NCBI RefSeq assembly: GCF_900107965.1
Contig: NZ_FNVU01000028.1
Location: 1-64,000, forward strand
DNA: 64,000 nt
Direction of reading: 5' to 3'
DNA from: Actinacidiphila yanglinensis
GTDB taxonomy: Bacteria; Actinomycetota; Actinomycetes; Streptomycetales; Streptomycetaceae
Of this stretch, positions 32,143 to 39,918 are shown piece by piece (the first letter of the stretch is position 1; each line of letters opens with the position of its first letter). Under the pieces are notes generated by a model. It was not told the DNA's origin. It worked only from the letters and a program-made list of their open reading frames with translations, and ran no database searches. Position numbers and translations under genes: made by a program.

Positions 32143-33996
32143 ATGTGTGGCATAGCAGGATGGATCGACTTCGACCGGAACCTCGCCGCCGACTCCTCCG
32201 TGGTGGAGCGGATGACGAGGACCATGGCCTGCCGCGGGCCGGACGCCGAGGGCGTGTGGATCGACCATCACGCGGCGCTCGGCCACCGCCGGCTCGCCGT
32301 GATCGACCTCGAGGGCGGCCGCCAGCCCATGACGGCGGAGGACGACGAGGGCCGCACGCTGGCGGCGCTCACCTTCTGCGGCGAGGTCTACAACTACCGC
32401 GAGCTGCGGGCCGAGCTGATCGCGCGCGGCCACCGGTTCCGGACCGACAGCGACACGGAGGTCGTGCTGCGCGGCTACCTCCAGTGGGGCGAGCGGCTGC
32501 CGGAGCGGCTCAACGGCATGTTCGCGCTGGCCGTCTGGGACACCCGCACCGAGGAACTGATGCTGCTGCGCGACCGGATGGGCGTCAAACCGCTGTTCTA
32601 CCTGCCCACCGAGCACGGCGTGCTGTTCGGCTCCGAGCCCAAGGCGATCCTCGCCAACCCCCGTGCGCCGCGCCGGGTCTCCCGCCAGGGCCTGTGCGAG
32701 GTCCTCGACATGGTGAAGACCCCCGAGGTGGCGGTCTTCGACGGGATGGCCGAGGTCCGGCCCGGCCACATGGTCCGGGTCAGCCGGCGGGGCCTGCGCA
32801 AGAGCGCCTACTGGCGGCTGGAGGCCCGCGAGCACACCGACGACCTGCACACCACCGTGGCGACCGTGCGCGGCCTGCTGGAGGACATCGTCGCCCGGCA
32901 GATGGTCTCCGACGTGCCGCTGTGCATGCTGCTCTCGGGCGGCCTGGACTCCTCCACGGTGACCGCGCTCGCGGCCCGCGCGTCGGCGGCGCAGGGCACC
33001 GGCGCGGTCCGTTCGTTCTCCGTCGACTTCACGCACGCCGACGAAGGGTTCGCGCCCGACGCGGTGCGCGGCGGCCGGGACGCGCCCTTCGTCCGCGACC
33101 TCGCCGAGCACGTCGGGTCGCAGCACACCGAGGTCATCCTCGACAGCGACCAGCTCACCGACCCCGTCCTGCGGGCCGCCGTGCTGACCGCGGTCGACCA
33201 GCCGCCCGCCTTCTGGGGCGACATGTGGCCCTCCCTCTACCTGCTCTTCCGCGCGGTGAAGCAGCACTCCACGGTGGCGCTGTCCGGCGAGGCGGCCGAC
33301 GAACTCTTCGGCGGCTACCGGTGGTTCCGCAATCCCAAGGCGGTCGGCGCCGACACCTTCCCCTGGCTCACCGCGGGTTCGGCCCGCTACTTCGGCGGGC
33401 TGGCCCTCCTGGACAAGGGGTTCCTGGAGAAGATCGACATCCCCGGCTACCGTGCGGCCCGCTACCACGAGGCGATGGCCGAGTGCCCGACGCTGCCGGG
33501 CGAGGGGGCCGAGGACCGGATGATGCGCAAGGTCGGCTACCTCAACCTGACCCGTTTCGTGAACACGCTGCTGGACCGCAAGGACCGGATGAGCATGGGC
33601 GTCGGACTGGAGGTCCGGGTGCCCTTCTGCGACCACCGGCTGGTCGAGTACGTCTTCAACACCCCGTGGGCGATGAAGTCGTTCGACGGCCGGGAGAAGA
33701 GCCTGCTGCGGGCGGCCGCCGCCGACCTGCTGCCGCGCTCGGTGCTGGAGCGCGTCAAGAGCCCCTACCCGGCCACTCAGGACCCGGGGTACGAGCAGGT
33801 GCTGCGGACCGAACTGGCGGCTGTGCTCGCCGATCCCGACGCCCCGGTCCTCCCGCTGCTGGACCGCTCCCGCGCGGCCGGCGTCGCCGACCGGCCGCTG
33901 CGCGACGTCAGCCTGCCCTACGACCGCGGCAGCCTGGAGATGGCCCTGTGGCTCAACTCCTGGCTGACCGCCTACGACGTCACGCTCGACGTCTGA
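32143..33996 (+). CDS. Asparagine-synthase-like amidotransferase (OxyD-like)
   Basis: A 617-residue AsnB-type enzyme. The class II glutaminase domain starts MCGIAGWIDF, so Cys2 becomes the N-terminal nucleophile. The ATP-binding synthetase domain has LLSGGLDSSTVTAL at about residue 265, SGEAADELFGGY, and a C-terminal KEDRMSMG-like helix reading RKDRMSMGVGLEVRVPFCD. It amidates a carboxylate using glutamine and ATP. Directly after the ACP gene it occupies the place of oxyD, which makes the malonamyl starter of tetracyclines. FdmV, XanA and LlpA-type homologues in pentangular clusters are the main alternative. The ATG 32143 is fixed by the catalytic Cys. Confidence 0.93.
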   Translation: MCGIAGWIDFDRNLAADSSVVERMTRTMACRGPDAEGVWIDHHAALGHRRLAVIDLEGGRQPMTAEDDEGRTLAALTFCGEVYNYRELRAELIARGHRFRTDSDTEVVLRGYLQWGERLPERLNGMFALAVWDTRTEELMLLRDRMGVKPLFYLPTEHGVLFGSEPKAILANPRAPRRVSRQGLCEVLDMVKTPEVAVFDGMAEVRPGHMVRVSRRGLRKSAYWRLEAREHTDDLHTTVATVRGLLEDIVARQMVSDVPLCMLLSGGLDSSTVTALAARASAAQGTGAVRSFSVDFTHADEGFAPDAVRGGRDAPFVRDLAEHVGSQHTEVILDSDQLTDPVLRAAVLTAVDQPPAFWGDMWPSLYLLFRAVKQHSTVALSGEAADELFGGYRWFRNPKAVGADTFPWLTAGSARYFGGLALLDKGFLEKIDIPGYRAARYHEAMAECPTLPGEGAEDRMMRKVGYLNLTRFVNTLLDRKDRMSMGVGLEVRVPFCDHRLVEYVFNTPWAMKSFDGREKSLLRAAAADLLPRSVLERVKSPYPATQDPGYEQVLRTELAAVLADPDAPVLPLLDRSRAAGVADRPLRDVSLPYDRGSLEMALWLNSWLTAYDVTLDV

Positions 33997-34008
33997 GACG
34001 GAGGGGTG

Positions 34009-35241
34009 ATGGACACACGTACCGACGTCCTGGTGATCGGCGGTGGGCCGGCCGGCCTGACGCTCGCCCTCCTGCTGCTGCGCTCCGGCGTACGCGTCGC
34101 CGTCATGGAGAAGGCGGCCGGCCTGGACCGCGAGTACCGCGGCGAGATCCTCCAGCCGGGCGGTCAGGCGCTGCTGCACGACCTCGGCGTGCTCGACGGC
34201 GCCCGCGAGCGGGGCGGATACGAGCACGACCGGTTCCTGCTGGAGGAGCGGGGCCGGGTGCTGATCAACGGCGACTACCGCCGGCTGCCCGGACCGTTCA
34301 ACTGCCTGCTCAGCATCCCCCAGCGGCACGTGCTGGAGGAACTGCTCGCCGCCTGCTCCGGCCACGACGGCTTCGAGTACCTCCCCGCCACCCGCTGCTC
34401 CACGCTGATCGAGGACTCCTCGCGGCAGGTGCACGGCGTCATCGGCCGCGGGCCCGGCGGGGACCGCACGGTGTACGCCCGGTGGATCGTCGCGGCCGAC
34501 GGCCGTTACTCCAAGGTCCGGCAGCTGGCCGGCATCCCGTACGACCGGCTGGAGGCGTTCGAGCAGGACGTGCTGTGGTTCAAGCTCCCGGCGCACGACG
34601 ACCGCCCGAGGAACGTGCGGATCTTCCGGGCCGGCGGCAACCCGGCGCTGTCGTACGCCGCCCACCCGGGGATGGTGCAGATCGGCTGGACCCTCCCGCA
34701 CAAGAGCTACCAGGAGCTGGCCGCCTCGGGGCTGGACCGGATCAAGGAGCGCCTCGGCGCGGCCGTCCCGGACCGGGCCGAGCAGATCGCCGCGGAGATC
34801 ACCTCCTTCAAGGACCTCTCCCTGCTCGACGTCTTCTCCGGGACGGCACGGCAGTGGGTGCGCCCCGGCCTGCTGCTGCTCGGCGACAGCGCGCACACCC
34901 ACGGCCCGATCGGCGCCCAGGGCATCAACCTGGCGATCCAGGACGCGGTGGCGGCCCACCCCGCACTCCTGGCCGCCCTGGACTCCGGGGACGACGGTGC
35001 GGAGCCCCTGGAGCGCTATGCGGCGGAGCGGCGGCGCGACGTGGACCGCATCCTGAGGATCCAGCACCTCCAGGCCAAGATGATGCTCTCCACCCAGGGG
35101 ATCGCCTCGGTGGTACGCCCCAAGGCCGCGGCGGTGGTCTCCCGGACCCCCGTCTACCGGAAGGTGCTCCACCAACTGGCCTTCGGCAACCGGTCGATCG
35201 CGGTCCGCGACGACCTCTACCGGGCGCCGGCGACGGCCTGA
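34009..35241 (+). CDS. FAD-dependent monooxygenase (OxyE-like position)
   Basis: A 410-residue flavoprotein monooxygenase. It shows VLVIGGGPAGLTLALLLL, the unusual EYRGEILQPGGQALL after strand 2, IVAADGRYSKVRQLAG (DG motif) and LLLLGDSAHTHGPIGAQGINLAI (GD motif). It lacks the thioredoxin-like C-terminal extension of the enzymes at 11502 and 35797. The ATG is 13 bases after the amidotransferase stop, making the gene the fifth of the KS-alpha operon, as oxyE is in the oxy cluster. OxyE contributes to ring hydroxylation in oxytetracycline synthesis; the target here is unknown. Confidence 0.92.
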   Translation: MDTRTDVLVIGGGPAGLTLALLLLRSGVRVAVMEKAAGLDREYRGEILQPGGQALLHDLGVLDGARERGGYEHDRFLLEERGRVLINGDYRRLPGPFNCLLSIPQRHVLEELLAACSGHDGFEYLPATRCSTLIEDSSRQVHGVIGRGPGGDRTVYARWIVAADGRYSKVRQLAGIPYDRLEAFEQDVLWFKLPAHDDRPRNVRIFRAGGNPALSYAAHPGMVQIGWTLPHKSYQELAASGLDRIKERLGAAVPDRAEQIAAEITSFKDLSLLDVFSGTARQWVRPGLLLLGDSAHTHGPIGAQGINLAIQDAVAAHPALLAALDSGDDGAEPLERYAAERRRDVDRILRIQHLQAKMMLSTQGIASVVRPKAAAVVSRTPVYRKVLHQLAFGNRSIAVRDDLYRAPATA

Positions 35242-35264
35242 ACGGCGCCGCGGTACCGGAACGC

Positions 35265-35330
35265 AGAAGGCGCCGCACCGCGCGGGCCGCACCGCTCCCC
35301 GGTGTGGTCCGCGCGGTGCGGCGCCCTTCT
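35265..35330. terminator. Large imperfect terminator hairpin
   Basis: Nearly 30 bases on each side pair (35265-35293 with 35301-35330) with one bulge and two mismatches around a 7-base loop. It ends the minimal PKS operon and the convergent small gene. Confidence 0.82.
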
Positions 35331-35357
35331 CGCGGTCGGTCCGCGGGTGCCCCGCGG

Positions 35358-35639
35358 TCAGTCCTCGGGCCAGTCGAACCGCACCGGGAACAGCTCCCGG
35401 CTCAACCGCCGTTCGAGCTCCGTCAGGGGGATGTCGGGACGGATCCGCTCGGGGTGGCCGGGCCGCGGGTCGTCCGGGGGCGGCGGCGCGTCCCGCTCGG
35501 GCCCGCGCGCCAGCATGTCGCCCAGCGTCGCCTTGCCCTCGGGGTCCGCGACGTACAGCGAACCGTAGGAGATCAGCGTGCGCATGATGGCGCGTGCGAG
35601 CGCCCGCAGCCGCCTGCGGCAGTGCGAGTTGCCGTCCAT
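35358..35639 (-). CDS. Small hypothetical protein
   Basis: A 93-residue protein, basic at the N-terminus (CRRRLRALARAIMRTLISYGSLYVADPEGKATL) and Pro/Asp-rich after residue 45, ending ELFPVRFDWPED. The ATG 35639 is the best start; a longer in-frame GTG at 35672 has a poor ribosome site. It is transcribed after the FAD monooxygenase at 35797 and faces the PKS operon. I do not recognise a characterised family. The codon bias supports real coding. Function unknown. Confidence 0.6.
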   Translation of the reverse strand: MDGNSHCRRRLRALARAIMRTLISYGSLYVADPEGKATLGDMLARGPERDAPPPPDDPRPGHPERIRPDIPLTELERRLSRELFPVRFDWPED

Positions 35640-35796
35640 GTCCGAACCCCGCCCTTCGCCGACCGGTACCACCGGCCGAGCATGCCGCCGGGCGGTCGGG
35701 GACCGCTGGACTGCCGCCGGAGGCTCGATGGAGCCTCGACCGTCCGCCTCTGGAGGGGCCCGCGCCGGGCGCCGCAGGGCCGTCGCGGGGAGCGGT

Positions 35797-37329
35797 TCAC
35801 ACCGGCGCGCACCAGGTGCGCAGGGCGCGGTCGAGGCCGGCGGGGTCGGCGGGCGCGCCGGCCGCCGCGGCCCAGGCGACCACGCCGTCCGGGCGCAGGA
35901 GGACGGCGGACAGCTCCCCGCCGCCGATCGCGCCGACCCGGACCACGGTGACCGCGCTCTCCCGGTCTGGGCTCTCCCGGTCTGTGCCCTCCCGTTCCAC
36001 GGCCGTCGGCGGCAGGCCCGCGCCGTCGGTGTGCACCAGCACGCTGCCGCCCCGCTCGGTCAGCGCGTAGAGCGACGCCCCGGCGGCTCGGTCGGCCCCG
36101 CCGGTCCGGGGCGCCGTCAGCACCAGGTCGGGACAGTGCGTGCCGACCGCCGGGTGGGCGTCCGGCCCCGCCTCCGGCAGCGGATACCGCGTGCCCAGGC
36201 CGTTGAGCATCCGGCCGAAGTACCGGTTGACGTCGGGGAGGTCCATGAGCTCGGCGACGATGTCCCGCAGCGCGTCCGTGTGGGGGCCCGGCCGCATCAG
36301 GGCGGACTGGGCCCGCGTGTTGTGCAGGACGGCCTCGGCCGCCGGGCGGCGCTCGGCGGTGTAGCTGTCCAGCAGTCCGGGCCGCCCGTCCACCGCGGCG
36401 GCCAGCTTCCAGCCCAGGTTGGCGGCGTCCAGCAGACCGAGGGTCAGCCCCTGGCCGCCGTTGGGCGAGTGGACGTGGGCGGCGTCCCCGGCGAGCAGCA
36501 CCCGGCCGAGCCGGTAGGACGGCACCAGGCGGGCCTGGTCGGTGAAGCGGGTGGCGCCGCGCAGTGCGGTCACGGTCACCTCGGTGCCGGCCACCCGGCA
36601 CAGGCTGGCCTCCAGTTCCCGCGTGGTGACCGGGGAGCGCGGGTCGACCTCGGCCTCCTCGAAGTCGAAGGTGCCTACGGCGCCCGGGGCGTGGAACAGG
36701 GTGCCGGTCGGGGTGCGGCCGACCGGTGGCAGCCCGGCCGGGCAGAGCACGTCGGCGTCGGCCCGGCGGGCCGTCATGAGCGGCCCGGTGCCGGGGAAGG
36801 GGAAGCCGGCCAGCTTGCGCACGGTGGACCGCCCGCCGTCGCAGCCCACCACGTAGGCCGCCCGCAGGCGGAGTTCGCCGCCGGGGGCCCCGCACACGAC
36901 GGTGACGCCGTCCCCGTCCTCCTCCAGCGCGGTCACCTGGTGCGCGCGGAGCGCCTTCCCGCCCAGCCGGTCGAGGTGTTCGGCGAGCACCCGCTCCAGG
37001 TCGGGCTGCGCGATGAGGACGCCGGTGCGGTGCGGCTCGTCCTGCATCTCCTGGTCGATCTTGTGGATCCAGCCGAAGTGCCCCTTCTCCGACCCGTGGT
37101 CGCGCGCCCGGTCCGCCCGGCCCCGCGGATGGAAGGCGTCCAGCCGCGCGCCCAGCCCGCGGCGTTGCAGCGCCTCGGCGGCCAGCGGCCCGACGCCCCG
37201 CGCCCGGGGCTCCCGTGACGGCTCGGCGAGCCTCTCCACCACCAGCGCCTGCGCCCCGGCCAGCTCCAGTTCCGCGGCCAGCAGCAATCCCACCGGCCCG
37301 GCCCCCACCACCACGACGTCCGCGTCCAC
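35797..37329 (-). CDS. FAD-dependent monooxygenase (OxyS/PgaE-like)
   Basis: A 510-residue class A flavoprotein hydroxylase. The FAD site is VVVVGAGPVGLLLAAEL, then RARGVGPLAAEALQRRGL, GCDGGRSTVRKLAGF (DG motif), and VLLAGDAAHVHSPNGGQGLTLGLLDAANLGWKL (GD motif). The C-terminal thioredoxin-like part is degenerate but present. Size and motifs fit the OxyS / PgaE / rifampicin-monooxygenase group. The GTG start is preceded by GGGAGG. It is at the right-hand edge of the cluster. It could hydroxylate the polyketide or detoxify it, as Tet(X)-like relatives do. Confidence 0.9.
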   Translation of the reverse strand: MDADVVVVGAGPVGLLLAAELELAGAQALVVERLAEPSREPRARGVGPLAAEALQRRGLGARLDAFHPRGRADRARDHGSEKGHFGWIHKIDQEMQDEPHRTGVLIAQPDLERVLAEHLDRLGGKALRAHQVTALEEDGDGVTVVCGAPGGELRLRAAYVVGCDGGRSTVRKLAGFPFPGTGPLMTARRADADVLCPAGLPPVGRTPTGTLFHAPGAVGTFDFEEAEVDPRSPVTTRELEASLCRVAGTEVTVTALRGATRFTDQARLVPSYRLGRVLLAGDAAHVHSPNGGQGLTLGLLDAANLGWKLAAAVDGRPGLLDSYTAERRPAAEAVLHNTRAQSALMRPGPHTDALRDIVAELMDLPDVNRYFGRMLNGLGTRYPLPEAGPDAHPAVGTHCPDLVLTAPRTGGADRAAGASLYALTERGGSVLVHTDGAGLPPTAVEREGTDRESPDRESAVTVVRVGAIGGGELSAVLLRPDGVVAWAAAAGAPADPAGLDRALRTWCAPV

Positions 37330-37510
37330 TCCGCGCCTCCCATTCGTCCCACCCGTGCCGTCGCCCCGCAGATCCGGGGCATCACCTCCCCGTCAACGGT
37401 CCGTCGGCGCGGGAGGGTTACGCGGGGAGGCCGGGTGTTCACCCGAACGAACCGGGCGCGGGAATTGGCCGTATATCCGGCGTTTATCCGGGTCTGCCTA
37501 GGGTGGGAGC

Positions 37511-37690
37511 GTGCACCCACCCTCACTTGCCGTGGATGCCGCGTCCCCGAAGGTGGCCAGGATCAACCATCAGATCAGGCGACTCATGGAACGGCCCAGC
37601 AGTGTCGAACGGACGGCGGAATACGTACGGCTCCTCGGCCTGTGGGCCGAGGTGACCACAGCGCTCGACGGCCGCGCCACCGCGGCCTGA
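37511..37690 (+). CDS. Small conserved-looking protein next to bldA
   Basis: A 59-residue ORF with a GTG start and GGTGGGAG upstream. The core KVARINHQIRRLMERPSS, followed by ERTAEYVRLLGLWAEVTTAL, has an amphipathic helical pattern and normal Streptomyces codon bias. I recall similar short proteins in many streptomycetes but know no function. Its stop lies 104 bases before the tRNA gene on the other strand. Confidence 0.65.
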   Translation: MHPPSLAVDAASPKVARINHQIRRLMERPSSVERTAEYVRLLGLWAEVTTALDGRATAA

Positions 37691-37794
37691 ACACGCAGAA
37701 GGCGCACCGTGCCACCCACGGTGCGCCGGAACCGACACGACGCTACGACGAAGACCGGACGTTCTCCCACGTCAGCGCTGCTGTCGGGGGAGAG

Positions 37795-37877
37795 TGCCCG
37801 GAGCCGGACTTGAACCGGCACGCCCTCGAGGGGCAGCGAGGTTTAAGCTCGCCGTGTCTGCGTTCCACCATCCGGGC
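37795..37877 (-). tRNA. bldA: tRNA-Leu (anticodon UAA), bldA
   Basis: Read on the minus strand the 83 bases fold as a class II tRNA. The acceptor stem GCCCGGA pairs with TCCGGGC, the anticodon stem GCGAG/CTCGC holds the loop CTTAAAC (anticodon TAA), and there is a long variable arm (TGCCC-CTCGA-GGGCG) and T-arm GCCGG-TTCAAGT-CCGGC. The discriminator is A at 37795; CCA is not encoded. In Streptomyces this is bldA, the only tRNA that translates UUA codons, required for aerial growth and antibiotic production. Two regulator genes of the adjoining cluster contain TTA. Confidence 0.97.
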
Positions 37878-38106
37878 CGGCGGGGCGCAGACAAAAGCGT
37901 ATCCGGGTTGGGAGACGTGAACAGGGCGTCTAAGTAGCCATGTTGTCTTATTTTAGGGGTTACTGACGCGGCGTCAGGGAGCCGCCCATGGTCCCGTCGC
38001 ACCACAGGCGGCTTTCCCAGCAGCATCACGTCTCACGCAGAAGTGACGTGAAATCGCTCTCCGCAATCGTCTGCCGGGCCCGTCGCGACCCGCGCGGGGC
38101 CACGCG

Positions 38107-39564
38107 TCACGACAGCCACCCGGACCGGGTGGCCGGCAGCCCGGCCCGGCCCGCGGGGTCGGTGCGGACCGCCATCACCTGGTTCACACCGATGTGGTTG
38201 CGCTCGAAGGACAGCGCGGACGCGGCCATGTAGAGCCGCCACACCCGGGCCCGTCCGGCGCTGGTCGCGGCCACCGCCTCCTTCCAGTGCGCCTCCAGGT
38301 TCGCCACCCAGGAGCGCAGGGTGCGGCCGTAGTGCTCGCGCAGCGCCTCGACGTCCCGCACCTCGAAGCCCGCCTCCTCCAGCCGGCCCACCGTGGTGCC
38401 CACCGGGGAGAGTTCGCCGTCCGGGAAGACGTAGCGGTCGATGAACTCGTCGACCCGGTACTCCTCCTCCTGGCGCAGCGGGCGGCGGGCGATCTGGTGG
38501 TTCAGCAGCCGGCCGCCCGGCCTGAGCAGTGCGTACAGGGTCCGGGCGTACTCCAGGTAGCGCTCGCTGCCGACGTGCTCGGCCATCCCGATCGACGAGA
38601 TCGCGTCGTACGGACCGTCCCTGACGTCGCGGTAGTCCTGTACCCGGATCTCGATCCGGTCGGTGAGCCCGGCCTCCGCGATCCGCTTGCGCGCGAAGGC
38701 GGCCTGCTCCACCGACAGGGTCACCCCGGTGACCCGCACCCCGTAGTGCCCGGCGGCGTGCAGCGCCATGGAGCCCCAGCCGCAGCCGACGTCCAGCAGC
38801 CGCTGGCCCTCGCGCAGCCCCAGCTTGCGGCAGACGAGATCGAGTTTGGCGTACTGCGCCTGCTCCAGGGTGACCTCCGCGGCGCCGACCGGATCGGTGC
38901 CCTCGACGGACCGGTGGGCGGCTGCACTTGCAGTCGCGGCATCCGCGGCGCGGGCCCGGGCGGCGGTCGCGTCCTCGACGACGGCGTCCGCCACGGCGTC
39001 CGACGCGCCCTCGGCGTCGCCCCACAGCGCGCACGAGTACACCATGGACGGGCCGAGCACGATCTCGTAGAAGGCGTTCCCGACGTCGTAGTGGTGGGAG
39101 ATCGCCTCCTTGTCGCGGCGCTTGGTGTGCGCGATGCCGGTGCGCCGGCGCACCTCCTCGGGCGGCGGGGCGGGCGGCAGCCCCGGGCCGGCCAGTGACA
39201 GCACGCTGCGGGCGAGCCGGTAGGTCACCGGGTTGCGCAGCGCGGCGACGGCCTGCCGGACGTTCTCGGCCCGGCCGGCCGCCGGATCGGACTCGCCGCG
39301 CTCCCAGATCAGCCCGGAGAGCGTGTCGAGCGCGGTGTAGAGGTCGCCGTCGACATCGAGGTCGCCGGCCACCCACGCTCTGGCCAGGCCGAGTTCACCT
39401 GGCCGCCACAGCAGCCGGCGCAGTGCCCGGCGCTTTCTGAAGACGAGTACGGGTGCGCCGGCCGGCCCGGTCTCGCTGCCGTCCCAGGCGCGGACGCGCA
39501 GCGGGAACGGGCTGGAGAGAGCGTGGTCGGCGAGTTCGAGGATGCGATGTGCCGCGTCAGCCAT
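38107..39564 (-). CDS. Cyclopropane-fatty-acyl-phospholipid synthase family methyltransferase
   Basis: A 485-residue CFA-synthase family protein. The N-terminal domain has ALRRLLWRPGELGLARAWVAGDLDVDGDLYTAL. The catalytic domain has ISHHYDVGNAFYEIVLGPSMVYSCALW, the SAM site LLDVGCGWGSMALHAA, and SIGMAEHVG. Between the two, at about residues 180-235, is an Ala-rich insertion (ARARAADAATASAAAH) that standard Cfa proteins lack. The enzyme adds a methylene or methyl group to unsaturated phospholipid chains at the membrane. It is a stand-alone gene; the insertion could be a flexible loop or dimer contact. Confidence 0.92.
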   Translation of the reverse strand: MADAAHRILELADHALSSPFPLRVRAWDGSETGPAGAPVLVFRKRRALRRLLWRPGELGLARAWVAGDLDVDGDLYTALDTLSGLIWERGESDPAAGRAENVRQAVAALRNPVTYRLARSVLSLAGPGLPPAPPPEEVRRRTGIAHTKRRDKEAISHHYDVGNAFYEIVLGPSMVYSCALWGDAEGASDAVADAVVEDATAARARAADAATASAAAHRSVEGTDPVGAAEVTLEQAQYAKLDLVCRKLGLREGQRLLDVGCGWGSMALHAAGHYGVRVTGVTLSVEQAAFARKRIAEAGLTDRIEIRVQDYRDVRDGPYDAISSIGMAEHVGSERYLEYARTLYALLRPGGRLLNHQIARRPLRQEEEYRVDEFIDRYVFPDGELSPVGTTVGRLEEAGFEVRDVEALREHYGRTLRSWVANLEAHWKEAVAATSAGRARVWRLYMAASALSFERNHIGVNQVMAVRTDPAGRAGLPATRSGWLS

Positions 39565-39853
39565 AAATCCGAGCGTACGACTGAAAATCGCACTTGAGGC
39601 GCCTGACGCGGAAATCTACGTTGTGGATACACGCAGTTGGGCCGGAAGGGGCCGCTCGCGGGTCCGGCGGGGCATCGCGCCGGCCCGCGGTGGTGCCGGG
39701 CGCGGTGCGTCCGGACATCCGGAAGTGGCCCGGGCGAACGCGCGGGAACTGCCCGGCCGGACGCCGTCGAAGGAGCCGGGCGGGCATCGCCGGAGGAGCC
39801 CGGGCAACGCCGAAGGAGCAGGGGCCGGCATCGTGAAGGCGCCCGGGCATGCG

Positions 39854-39889
39854 GAAGGGCGCCCGCACCACGGATGGCGGGCGCCCTTC
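39854..39889. terminator. Terminator of the NADH dehydrogenase gene
   Basis: A 13-base perfect inverted repeat (39854-39866 with 39877-39889), 10-base loop, 29 bases beyond the stop. The rest of the gap 39565-39853 is the upstream region of the CFA-synthase gene; I see no further feature. Confidence 0.82.
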
Positions 39890-39918
39890 GCTGCTTGCGC
39901 GCTCCTGCTGACGCCCCG

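Noticed and set aside
29205-35241. Firm assignment to a pentangular (xantholipin/lysolipin/fredericamycin) cluster
   Set aside because: An amidotransferase and halogenase occur there too, but no cupin (TcmJ-like) or TcmI-like cyclase and no P450 for a methylenedioxy bridge were found; kept only as an alternative.
32145-35951. Long plus- and minus-strand frames (over 1000 codons) across the amidotransferase and FAD monooxygenase
   Set aside because: Out-of-frame shadows of two genes with full motifs; Arg/Ala/Gly-rich with no start signal.
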